DNA from: Echiichthys vipera
Lineage: Eukaryota > Chordata > Actinopteri > Perciformes > Trachinidae
Length of the DNA stretch: 64,000 nt
NCBI GenBank assembly: GCA_963691815.1
Contig: OY829668.1
Location: 949,531-1,013,530, forward strand
Direction: 5' to 3'
The notes beneath the pieces are model-generated. The model was not told where the DNA came from. It saw nothing but the letters and a program-made list of their open reading frames with translations, and searched no databases. Position 1 is the stretch's first letter; the number at the start of each line of letters is the position of its first letter. A program made the position numbers and the translations under genes. Below are positions 11,801-21,999 of the stretch, one piece after another.

Positions 11801-14800
11801 ACCTCCGCATCACACCAACGTGAACCTTTCACCGCCATTGTTTGAAATGTCCGTGCATGGTCCCTCCTTCTTTTTTCTACGTCCCAACAGGCGCACAGGA
11901 AATGACCTCAGAACCGCCGTAGGCCTCGTGCTCCCAACGTGCGCACGCTCGTGCTCGTACACGTGCAAACGTGCTTTACTAAAGCCCACCTCTCCCAAAC
12001 GGGCCGTGGACGGCAAGCGTGCCGCTCCTAGACGTGGTACGGTTGCACTCACACTGGTCAAAGGAACCAGACTTTAGCCGTGAAACGTGCTGGGGCACGG
12101 GACGGAGGCACAGTGGGAGGGCGCCCTTAGAAAGGTATGAGAAAGAAGACTGCAGTTTTAAGCATGAAAGAGTGTTTCATGATGGGTCAGTTCTTACTGT
12201 TCAGTTGCGCGGGTGCAGTTGATCGTACTGTCGGGGACGTCGCTGCGCAGAGTTTCACAGCTGGGGGGTGACAAACAGGAAAGAACGTTGCATTTGAAAC
12301 CTATACAACATTAATGAGCAGCACATTATCAGTCATGCATCAAGTTAAGACTAAGTCGTACCCAACATCACTGAAGGAAGGGTTATAAAATGCAGCCAGG
12401 ACGTTGGGTGTGTCGGGATCAGCTGTATTGCCACACATGCCTTGGGCCCCTTCAAAGAATCCTGATGTCAGGAGACAAGTAAAGACAAATGAATGAATTA
12501 TCAAGCACAGCTCTCATTCTTAAACTCAACACCAGCTTTGAAAAAGGAAAATATTTGTGTCTCCAATATTGTGTCCAGACAGGATTCATTTGTTTGTACC
12601 TGAAAAACGTGCAGTGTTGCCATCAAAAAAGACGGTCGTGTTGTAAAGTGATGGTATGCTGGCAGTAATTCCAGTCTGGTCCTTGGTGAACTCCACACCA
12701 TGAATCAGCTGAGGCGTGTCGGTGAGCTCCGGTGACGCGCCGTCTGAAACCTACATCACAACAGATCTGTCAGATCAGATCACTGCCTGAAACATCTCAG
12801 ATACATACGTGTGCTTTGTATGTGCACTTATCCCCACTTTAAACTTGGATGATTTAGTTTCATAGAAGTAAATATGATGACAAATAGAAACTGAGATAAC
12901 ACACTAATAACTTTGTATGCCTCCGTTTCATTGGATCACCACAGGTCTGAACTTTAAATACATCAACACAAAGTAACTCCTGGCACGTAAAGATTCTCAG
13001 TGATCGATCAAACAAAGAGGAAACACATGAAGATGCAGTTATTCACTCTTAGGTGGCAGCTTACCTCAACGCTTCCATCCTGATGCAGAGTAATCAAGGC
13101 ACTTGGCTGAGATATAATAACGTGGTCAATCAGTGGCACATCTTTACGGCGTTGCTCACCGAAAACAACAAAGAAAGACACTGACATAGATGCTCCCATA
13201 ATCAGATTGTATGCACATCGATCCGGGACATTGCTGACTTCGCCAAAGTAATCGATGATTGAGGAGCCAGTCACAGTGCACACGAGAAGGGGTGGAGTAC
13301 ACCTGATGGGACGGAAAGAGACAGAACCTTACAGATGTGAGTCTCTTGTTTTCTATAGATACTATACTATATATACTGCTGGAGCACATGACCACAGCTT
13401 CACACACACAGCACACATTATCATTATTAGTGTCAGTAGCAGTAGAAGTGTTAACAGTGTCAAAGATCGGGTTCTGCTGCTTTGATTTTTAAAACGGTCC
13501 ATCATGGCACTAACCCTGGATAATCACAACCGTGCAGGAAACTTTACAGGTGTTTTGTTGAGATCAAAATGAAGAGTTCAAAGATGGGTGTGGTCTGAGC
13601 AAGGGCTCCAGAAGTAGGGGGTAGCAAAGAGGGCTCCATTGCCCAGCACTCCAGTTAAAGGTTACATCAATAATCAAAATAAGGTTAGCTGCAGCCCTGA
13701 TCCAAATAATATCATTCACAGGTGATTTGTCTGAATACTTTCAGTCCAAATGGTTCGTTTAAATCAGTCTGTCTGACCTTTATTCAAACTTTTCTCCAAA
13801 TATAAGCAAACATACTTACACGTGGTTGCCCTGACAAGCCTCGAGTTCTCCACATGCCGTCACTTCTGTTTCTACATTACTGCTACAGTCTGCAAAGTAG
13901 CAGCTGTCTGGATCATTCACGAATTTATCTGTACCAGGTAGACCAACGAGACCTGGAGGGTGATAGGTTTGTGAAATTACTGTAATCATTAGAAAATAAA
14001 ACAACCCTTTAAAAATATATTTTTGCTTTGAGGAGTCCCAGTCTCTTCATTGGGAACCACAGATTTGCCCACCTGAGTCTCTGCATCCACTTAGATCCCT
14101 GTAAACGATGCTTATTGCGTCCATGTATGGCCATGACCATGTATCTACCTCTGAGCCCCCAACCTCTGCAATCATGTTCTAGAAAAGGATTAAACAAAGA
14201 TCAAAGTTAATACTGTAATACTGGGTGAACATCTGTAATAAGTCCTTTCTAAGTCATTAGTGTCATGAGGTAAATTAAGAATTGTCTGAATACATTTGTG
14301 AACAAAGACTTCTGGAGCAGACAGTCACAACAGCAAAGCGTCCGTGTGAAGCCTAGTTTCAGGTTTCACAGATGGAGCAGTAGCTAACACAGATAAGGCC
14401 AGGGCTCCAGAGTGCCACCAAAATATTTAAGAGTGACTAAAAAAAAATTCTAGGTCACACTGGTGCACCCGACGCTGCTCAGGTGAAAACATACATTTAT
14501 TCTGCAGCGTCTCTCTGTGTTCTCCTGATGGTGTCGTGGTCTAAACCAATAAGAGACAGAGCTCAGGGCGGGTATTTGCCTCTGATTGGCTGTGGCCCTG
14601 TTCACCGCTCTATGTTAGGTGTGTTCATAAAATGCGAGCGACCTGAGCAGGCTGAGCGCCACAGTAGCCCAACTGAAAACGGAAGAGAAAGTAAACGGGA
14701 CAAAACGAGTGAAAATGAAGAGAGGTAGAAACATGAAAGTTTTCTCATTAAGAAAACTAAGGGCGCCCTCCCACTGTGCCTCCGTGCCGTGCCCCAGCAC

Positions 14801-17800
14801 GTGTCATGGCTAAAGTCTGGTTCCTTTGACCAGTGTGAGTGCAACCGTACCGCGTCTAGGAGCGGCACGCTTGCCGTCCACGGCCCGTTTGGGAGAGGTG
14901 GGCTTTAGTAAAGCACGTTTGCACGTGTACGAGCACGAGCGTGCGCACGTGTACGAGCACGAGGCCTACGGCGGTTCTGAGGTCATTTCCTGTGCGCCTG
15001 TTGGGACATAGAAAAAAGAAGGAGGGACCATGCGCGGACATTTCAAACAATGGCGGTGAAAGGTTCACGTTGGTGTGATGCGGAGGTGGAGTGTTTACTG
15101 CAGATTTGGTCGATGAAAAGATTCAAAAACAGTCGACAAGACGCACAAAAACTCAGAGGTCTACGGAAAGATCTGGAAACAAAGCCACGCATCGCCATGA
15201 CGTCATCAATGCGTGTGACGTGTTACGGCGTGATGACGTATAGGCAGCAAGAAGCATTCTCCGAGGCCCAGGTAGTGTGAGTACAAACGGGCCTGGAGGG
15301 GGGGACAAGGACCCTAAAGCACGGGGCACGGGACGGAGGCATCCGTGAGGAACTCGGAGTAGAGCCGCTGCTCCTTTGTGTTGAAAGGAGCCAGTTGAGG
15401 TGGTTCAGGATCATCTGGTCTGGATGAACCCTGGGCGCCTCCCTAGGGAGGTGTTCCAGGCACGTCCAGCTGGGAGGAGGCCTCGGGGAAGACCCAGGAC
15501 CAGGTGGAGAGATTAGATCTCCACACTGGCCTGGGAACGCCTCAGGATCCCCCAGTTAGAGCTGGTTAATGTGGCCCGGGAAAGGGAAGTTTGGGGTCCA
15601 CTGCTAAAGCTGCTGCCCCCTGAGACCCGACCCCGGATAAGCGGATGGAGATGAGATGAGATGAATTACAGAAAGTGGTAAAAAATCTAGAAAAATGATG
15701 CCACTTGTCCCGTTCAGTCGTAACATGTCCCTTAAATATCTATTCGTTGATGCACTCATCTTCCAAAACAAGAGGAATATTCTTTTAATGCCTCTCACAG
15801 AAAATTTAGATTAAAAATTCACAAAAAGTAAGCAATCAATGAGATTTAAGCCCTACTTACAATTTCAATACCAGTAAATGAAACGTCAGCAAAGAGCTTC
15901 AGAGCTGATCGATCGACAAACTTGTGGAATTCAATTCCGACCTGAAATCAAAAACAGATGAGAGACAGAAAACATCAGGAAATACCTTCAAAATGCTTTC
16001 AGAAGTAAACTTTGATTTGAAGTTCCCTGTGCCACATCATGTCTCTGAACCCCGGCAGTGATGATGACTCACCATAGTGTTGGATCCTGACTGGAAATCC
16101 AATTTAACTTTGCAGGTTGATGAGCTCATGAAGCCAAGGGAAGGGATAATCGTAGAAGCAGATAAAATTGCACCCTGGATTGAATCTACTCCCGTTGGAG
16201 CTTGCCATAAAATACAGTCCTGTAAGGTTCCACCTTCACTATCGGTGAAACAAATATCAACGGATGAATCTTGATTAAATTGCACCTGTGAAAACAGAAA
16301 CAAATCCATCAAGTAACAATAATATTCAGAGGAGTTTTAATTAAAATAGGGCATCGTTTCATCAGGGAACTACATTCTTGTTCTTATTATGGTGCAAAAC
16401 GTTTTAGTCCTACCTACGGCCAGCACCTCTGAAGATACATAACTAACACCTGGAATCTGCTTTGTTTGATCCATACAAACACAGAAGTGTAAAAATGACT
16501 CTGTGTTAATGTGCTGGACGATTTGTAACAACAGATGAGCGTTCACGTGTGAATTAGGGAGCTTTAAAGGTGCTGGAAGGTGCAGAATGTGGCACAGCTT
16601 GGGAATACAGGCAACAAGAGAAAGGCAGACAAAAGCAGGCAGATAGGTACAAGAAGGCAGACAGACAGGTACAAGAAGGCAGTCAGACAGGTACAAGAAG
16701 GCAGGCAGACAGGTACAAGAGGCAGGCAGACAGGTACAAGAGGCAGGCAGACAGGTACAAGAAGGCAGGCAGACAGGTACAAGAGGCAGTCAGACAGGTA
16801 CAAGAGGCAGGCAGACAGGTACAAGAGGCAGTCAGACAGGTACAAGAAGGCAGGCAGACAGGTACAAGAAGGAAGACAGACAGGTACAAGAAGGCAGGCA
16901 GACAGGTACAAGAAGGCAGACTGGTACAAGAAGGCAGGCAGACAGGTACAAGAAGGCAGGCAGACAGATACAGGTACAAGAAGGCAGGCAGACAGGTACA
17001 AGAAGGCAGGCAGACAGGTACAAGAGGCAGGCAGACAGGTACAAGAGGCAGGCAGACTGGTACAAGAAGGCAGGCAGACAGGTACAAGAAGGCAGACAGA
17101 CAGGTACAAGAAGGCAGACTGGTACAAGAAGGCAGACAGACAGGTACAAGAAGGAAGTCAGACAGGTACAAGAAGGCAGGCAGACAGGTACAAGAAGGCA
17201 GACTGGTACAAGAAGGCAGACAGACTGGTACAAGAAGGCAGACAGACAGGTACAAGAAGGCAGACAGACAGGTACAAGAAGGCAGACTGGTACAAGAAGG
17301 CAGGCAGACAGGTACAAGAAGGCAGTCAGACAGGTACAGGTGCAAGAAGGCAGGCAGACAGGTACAAGAAGGCAGGCAGACAGGTACAAGAAGGCAGACA
17401 GACAGGTACAAGAAGGCAGACTGGTACAAGAGGCAGGCAGACAGGTACAAGAGGCAGGCAGACAGGTACAAGAAGGCAGGCAGACAGGTACAAGAAGGCA
17501 GGCAGACAGGTACAAGAAGGCAGGCAGACAGGTACAAGAGGCAGTCAGACAGGTACAAGAAGGCAGGCAGACAGGTACAAGAGGCAGGCAGACAGGTACA
17601 AGAAGGCAGGCAGACAGGTACAAGAAGGCAGACTGGTACAAGAAGGCAGGCAGACAGGAACAAGAAGGCAGGCAGACAGGTACAAGAAGGCAGGCAGACA
17701 GGTACAAGAAGGCAGACTGGTACAAGAAGGCAGGCAGACAGGAACAAGAAGGCAGGCAGACAGATACAAGAAGGCAGGCAGACAGGTACAAGAAGGCAGG

Positions 17801-19089
17801 CAGACAGGTACAAGAAGGCAGGCAGACAGGTACAAGAAGGCAGACAGACAGGTACAAGAAGGCAGGCAGACAGGTACAAGAAGGCAGGCAGACAGGTACA
17901 AGAGGCAGGCAGACTGGTACAAGAAGGCAGGCAGACAGGTACAAGAAGGCAGACAGGTTTAGGAATTCTGGCAGACTAAATAAATTATATGAATTTGATA
18001 TATTAATGTAACAGGCCGCTTCATATACATGAGGTGGGTGGATATGACAGTGTAGACAGAGTATACAGCTATGATTCAATCAATATTCATAATGTTAAAG
18101 TGAGTATTTGAGAAATATATCATTTACTGGGAAGTGGATGCTTGGGTTATTGCACAGGGATTTTCCTGACACTATGGACTGATATTGACTGTTTATCGCA
18201 GTTACGGCCTGCGGTACAACCTGCTCTACCACTGCTGGCTGTCGCTTCATATTTACTGTACAGACATACAGTGATGTCCAACTTAGCATCTAACTCTCGG
18301 CAGGAAAATCAAATGAAATCTGTGTTAGACATCTTTACTAACAGACAGTCGTCAGCAGTCAAACTGTTCGATAACAAGTTTCATTCACTCACAGACAGCC
18401 ATGTGTATTCCTTTCCATAATAGAACATGGAACAGCCACTGATGTCCACGACTACAGGAGCAGGAGCAGGAGGAGCAGGAGCAGGCCCTGGAGCCCCTGG
18501 ACCTTGAGCAAGTACAGCATGACCTTAAAGGCAAAAGAAATATAATTAAACATCAATATTCATGACAAACTTTGTCACTGTTCAATTACACTTTTGACAT
18601 TCATTAATGCAAAAGATTAAAATAAAGAATATAATAAATATGTCCCTTCAGTGTGAAACAGTGATTCATAAATGGATAAAGTTAAAGGGGACGTGCGTCA
18701 TGAACAAGTGGAGGAATAAACTGACTCTATAAAACTAAACTGCCCAAAACTTGACTTACTTATGTTGGTTAAAGATATCTTTAGTCATTTATATGGATTT
18801 CATGCATGAATATATGTTTTAAAAATGTTTTCCAGTGGAAATTTGCCCAATGGCACTCATCATTGACTTTTAAACCCACACAGGACCTTTAATGTCTACT
18901 ACAAAGATTTGACTTTGAATGGATTTATGACCAGAAATGTGTCAAATCAGAGGTCCTGAAGAAGCTGCAGTTGAAAATATAGGCTGTTCATGAAATGCCT
19001 CTAAAACAAAGGTTTTGCTCTAAAGCGGTGAAAACTTTTAAAGGCTGTTTACCTGCCAGCAGGAGGAGCAGTGCACCCAGCATCACCAT
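8814..19089 (-). CDS. Secreted VWD-C8-ZP domain protein, alpha-tectorin-like (17 coding exons)
   Basis: Splicing exons 19089-19053, 18523-18393, 16285-16073, 15941-15861, 14178-14073, 13952-13820, 13302-13065, 12750-12600, 12461-12362, 12260-12198, 11573-11377, 10922-10797, 10562-10375, 10060-9909, 9810-9565, 9482-9320 and 8903-8814 gives one 804-codon frame, all GT-AG. Residues 1-19 are a signal peptide (MVMLGALLLLLAGHAVLAQ), followed by a Pro/Ala linker (20-36). Residues 40-190 are a segment I do not recognise. A von Willebrand D domain (CTVTGSSIIDYFG, about 237-395) follows, with a C8-type cysteine cluster (418-483), a short Cys-rich module (CPEYCSDHEFCGE) and a ZP domain (about 530-775). 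After it come a furin site, RKRR (781-784), and a 20-residue tail with no membrane segment. Such proteins polymerise into extracellular filaments or coats. The exact orthologue is uncertain; alpha-tectorin-like or IgGFc-binding-like is inferred. Confidence 0.88.
8893..9186 (-). repeat. 67-bp tandem repeat spanning the last splice acceptor of the ZP gene
   Basis: Five acceptor copies lie at an exact 67-bp period, with exon-side borders at 8903, 8970, 9037, 9104 and 9171. On the minus strand each reads (C)TTACAG or CTCACAG followed by AGCTGTGGTGG, the first 11 bases of the last coding exon. Only the copy at 8903 continues into the real exon. The other four run into GATAAAGC, which puts a TAA in frame. 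Confidence 0.9.
11685..12126 (-). mobile_element. Non-autonomous PIF/Harbinger-like DNA transposon
   Basis: It has inverted terminal repeats GGGCGCCCTCCCACTGTGCC at the left and the reverse complement at the right end, flanked by TTA on both sides (11682-11684 and 12127-12129). The 3-bp TTA duplication is typical of PIF/Harbinger elements. It sits in the intron between the tenth and eleventh coding exons of the ZP gene. The interior corresponds to the start and promoter side of the longer copies at 14761 and 48705, with most of the Myb-like frame missing. Confidence 0.8.
14761..15341 (+). mobile_element. Harbinger-like element, right end lost
   Basis: The left terminal repeat GGGCGCCCTCCCACTGTGCC begins after TAA at 14758-14760. 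The right end stops inside the terminal repeat at GGGACGGAGGCA and continues without a break into the LINE tail at 15342. The right terminus was therefore replaced. It lies in the intron between the fourth and fifth coding exons of the ZP gene and carries a short Myb/SANT-like frame. Confidence 0.8.
15050..15280 (+). pseudogene. Myb/SANT-like DNA-binding frame of the Harbinger-like element
   Basis: This 76-codon frame begins MAVKGSRWCDAEVECLLQIW. The spaced Trp residues and acidic helix resemble the trihelix or Myb/SANT-like domain that Harbinger elements encode alongside their transposase. It ends early for such proteins and no transposase is present. An almost identical frame occurs on the minus strand at 49259-49489. 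It is probably a remnant of an accessory protein with no function of its own. Confidence 0.55.
15342..15665 (+). mobile_element. LINE 3' fragment fused to the Harbinger-like element
   Basis: The sequence matches the last 320 bases of LINE copy a (from ATCCGTGAGGAACTCGGAG through CGGATAAGCGGATGGAGATG, then a GAGAT tail). It starts exactly where the Harbinger-like element at 14761 is cut off. It is in intron sequence of the ZP gene. Confidence 0.85.
16620..17957. repeat. 21-22 bp minisatellite in a ZP-gene intron
   Basis: About 62 copies of a unit with core GGCAGACAGGTACAAGAA, with small length variants, fill 1.3 kb of the intron between the second and third coding exons of the ZP gene. Every reading frame is open because the unit lacks stops, so long false frames appear on both strands. 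The right flank (17958-18003, GAATTCTGGCAGACTAAATA) recurs inverted next to smaller arrays of the same unit at 21861, 26618, 31387 and 36155. Confidence 0.95.
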
Positions 19090-19476
19090 GATGGAGCCTC
19101 AGCTGTAAAGTGTTGCTGAGGAGAGAAACAGATCATAATGCCATTACTGCACGCTGCGTCAGCTCTCTCTAAAGTCTATTAACTGGACTCGGACTGATGA
19201 ACTTCAGCCGTAGCTTTAGTCTGACTGCAAAAGGCTCCATGTGGACTCTTTCAGATGAGGCCCAAAAGGTGATGCACGTGTTATTAGCAGTAGTACTTGT
19301 AGTACTTCATTGGTCCAGTGTTCGAGCTTAAAAACAAAAGCTTTGTTAGAATCAAAAAGATCACACATTAGCTGCAGGAGTTGAACCAGAGAATGAATCA
19401 TTGCGTGCAGTTCAAAGCACCCTGTTAGTGCATAATAAGCCTGCAGGTGCACATGAAGCCAAGCAGATCATCTCAC

Positions 19477-19552
19477 CGTCTGGAGGTTGTGTGGAGCAGA
19501 TGGAGGTCTGTGTGGAGCCACTCTGGGATGTCACAGCGCTGGGACAGGTGTG
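19477..19552 (-). other. Probable 5' untranslated exon of the ZP gene
   Basis: On the minus strand this ends with CCTCCAGACG followed by GTGAGATG, a good splice donor. The exon with the start codon has an acceptor just upstream (CTCTCCTCAG, exon border at 19115). The start of this exon is estimated from the TATA box. It is inferred from signals only. Confidence 0.5.
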
Positions 19553-19578
19553 TCTGCTGTCTCTCTGCGCCCGTCTGC

Positions 19579-19585
19579 CTTTTAT
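19579..19585 (-). promoter_or_regulatory. TATA box of the ZP gene
   Basis: CCATAAAAGGCAG on the minus strand is a good TATA element. It lies about 30 bases upstream of the inferred transcription start and about 100 bases upstream of the donor of the untranslated exon. The rest of 19090-20180 shows no other recognisable feature. Confidence 0.5.
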
Positions 19586-20184
19586 GGAACTTTTTCCACC
19601 GCTTACGCCCTAAAACTGACGCGCGTTTGACATTCTCAGCATCACGACTCCCCAAACTGGCTTTGGTGACCTTTAAAAGAACGTTGTGTTTCACGAGGAA
19701 TTCATCACAAAGGAATGCAGTAAACGACTCCAGGAGAGCGTTATACAATCTTTAAGAAGCCCGTGAGAAGTCATTTGTGAGCAAGTTAAACTACTTCTTT
19801 CTACCGAGTCTTGATGCTAACTTTGATTCATACGTGTATCCGCAAAGATTGGACTGATGTCCGGAGCGTTTGTGATTGACCCTCTGACGAAACAGAACAA
19901 AAGGACACGTAAGACGACTGAAAACAGGACATGTCTTACTTCTTAGAGACGCAAAACCACCACAGAGAGTAGGTGCTGGTTTAGGGTCAAAGTTTTAGGG
20001 TTTTGCAATATTCATAATCTAATGGCTATAACCTGCTACAATAAAAGCACGAAGAAGAGTCAGAGTGTTTGGTCGTTGAGTGGAGTCCAGTCCCAACCTT
20101 CAGGTCGCTGCTTCAGACCAGGTGGAGCGGGGAAGTCGTTCACAACACAACTTGACGCTAACGGCTTAATCTTGGGGCAACATT

Positions 20185-20575
20185 TAGATTCAGAAAGAGC
20201 CCAGACCCCAGACTCCAGACCCCAGACTCCAGACCCCTGACCCCAGACCCCAGACCCCAGACTCCAGACTCCAGACCCCAGACCCCAGACTCCAGACTCC
20301 AGACCCCAGACCCCAGACTCCAGACTCCAGACCCCAGACTCCAGACCCCAGACCCCAGACTCCAGACTCCAGACCCCAGACTCCAGACTCCAGACTCCAG
20401 ACTCCAGACCCAAGTCCCCAGACTCCAGACCCCAGACTCCAGACTCCAGACCCCAGACTCCAGACCCCAGACCCCACACCCCACACCCCAGACTCCAGAC
20501 CCCAGACTCCAGACCCCAGACCCCAGACTCCAGACCCCAGACCCCAGACTCCAGACTCCAGACTCCAGACCCCAG
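20185..20575. repeat. CAGACCC/CAGACTC 7-bp tandem repeat
   Basis: About 55 copies of a 7-bp unit alternating between CAGACCC and CAGACTC. The false open frames on the minus strand (Gly-Val-Trp-type repeats) are a product of the repeat. Confidence 0.9.
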
Positions 20576-20700
20576 TGCCCGCATCCTCATGTTGGGAGAC
20601 TTGGACAGAGTCCTGCTGACCCTCCAACAGTACTTGAGCTGTCCTACCAGAGAGGAGAGAACTCTGGACCTGATGTGTGCTAACATTAAGGATGCAGTTT

Positions 20701-20770
<70 letters not shown>
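20701..20770. repeat. (CA)n microsatellite
   Basis: An uninterrupted run of CA, directly beside the left end of the Tc1-like element. A second dinucleotide run, (TG)n, lies inside that element at 20883-20942. Confidence 0.95.
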
Positions 20771-20775
<5 letters not shown>

Positions 20776-20905
20776 CAGCCACTTTATTAGGTACACCTGT
20801 CCACCTGCTCGTTAACGCAGATTTCTAATCAGTCAATCACGTGGCAGCATTTCATTCAGGCATCAAGACGTGGTAAGGAGGATGTGTGTGTGTGTGTGTG
20901 TGTGT

Positions 20906-20946
<41 letters not shown>

Positions 20947-21334
20947 CATGGTGAAGAGGACGTGCTGCAGGTCAAAGCAGCATCAGAACGGGGGAAGAAA
21001 GGTGACTTGCGTGACCTTGAACGTGGCGTGGTTATTGCTCTGATCCACTGGGATTTTCACGCACAACCATCTCTAGTTTACAGAGAACGCTCCGGAAAAG
21101 AGCAAAGACCCAGAGAGCGGCAGTTCTGTGGGCGCAGATGTTGACGCCAGAGGAAGAGGAGGATGGACACACTGGTTGGAGCTGATAGAAAGGGACAGGA
21201 ACTCAAATATCCACTGGTTCCAACATCTGTGAACGCACAACACCAGCCCCTTTCTACAGAGAGGGAACAGCAGCAGAAGACCACACTGACTCTTTATCGA
21301 GCACCAGGTGTGCCTAATAAAGTGGCCACTGAGC
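20771..21334 (+). mobile_element. Deleted Tc1/mariner-like transposon
   Basis: The ends are inverted: GCCACTTTATTAGGTACACC at the left (from about 20778) and GTGTGCCTAATAAAGTGGCC at the right (to about 21325). The interior keeps pieces of a Tc1-like transposase gene (GGGATTTTCACGCACAACCA, GAGCGGCAGTTCTGTGGGCG) but most of it is deleted, and a (TG)n run is inserted. Only the right half is present in the three following tandem units (from 25712, 30481 and 35250), because the duplication border cuts through this element. Confidence 0.75.
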
Positions 21335-21999
21335 GCATACACACTGCTTTATATTCCTGTTTTTATATGTTTTTATTTTCAAAGTCATTCAAACAGAAGA
21401 GAGCTGCTTTGCATATAAGAAACCCTCCTTGTCACGATGAGTACGGACAGATTCATCACGCCTCTAAGCTTCAGCAGCAAAGTCTCAATTAGAAAATGTC
21501 GTCTTTCAAGATGTTTGAAACCCCTGCCCTTAACCTTCTCTCAGGAACAAAACACCAAATACCTTCTGTCACATTTAGCTCCAGGCACTTTAGACCACTT
21601 CAGATGTGGTGCCAGAGCCGACCCTGGCCCTCCCTGAGCCCCTGAGCTGAATTATTACAAGCTGAGATCACATGTGCCTTAAAAATCCTGCAAAACGAGT
21701 TCCTCTCACAGAGAAGAGACAGTTTTCTCCTGAGGGCTCTCCGGTCCGCGTAAGCGATCTGTCAGCACGCTGCCGAAGCAGGAGGTTGTTTTTAAAACAC
21801 TTGACAGTATTTTTTTTTATGACAGGATCAGAGAAAAGATTCAATTACAAATGCAACTTAATATATCAAATTCATATAATTTATTTAGTCTGCCAGAATT
21901 CCTAAACCTGCCTGCCTTCTTGTACCTGTCTGCCTGCCTTCTTGTACCTGTCTGTCTGCCTAATAATAGGGTTCGTAAAGGTGCTTGAAATCCTTGAAA

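Noticed and set aside
11820..12222. Small frames with start codons near 11820 and 12019
   Set aside because: They lie within the Harbinger-like element and its flank in an intron; no homology seen beyond the element.
16570..18079. Open frames of 398-469 codons on both strands (Arg/Gln/Lys-rich or Cys/Leu/Pro-rich)
   Set aside because: They are pure translations of a 21-22 bp minisatellite that lacks stop codons in all frames; they lie in an intron of the ZP gene.
20060..20782. Gly-Val-Trp-Ser-type frame of 240 codons on the minus strand
   Set aside because: Product of the CAGACCC/CAGACTC 7-bp repeat plus a (CA)n run.
20884..21144. Short frames in the Tc1-like element as an active transposase
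   Set aside because: Most of the transposase gene is deleted and a (TG)n run interrupts it; no catalytic motif remains.
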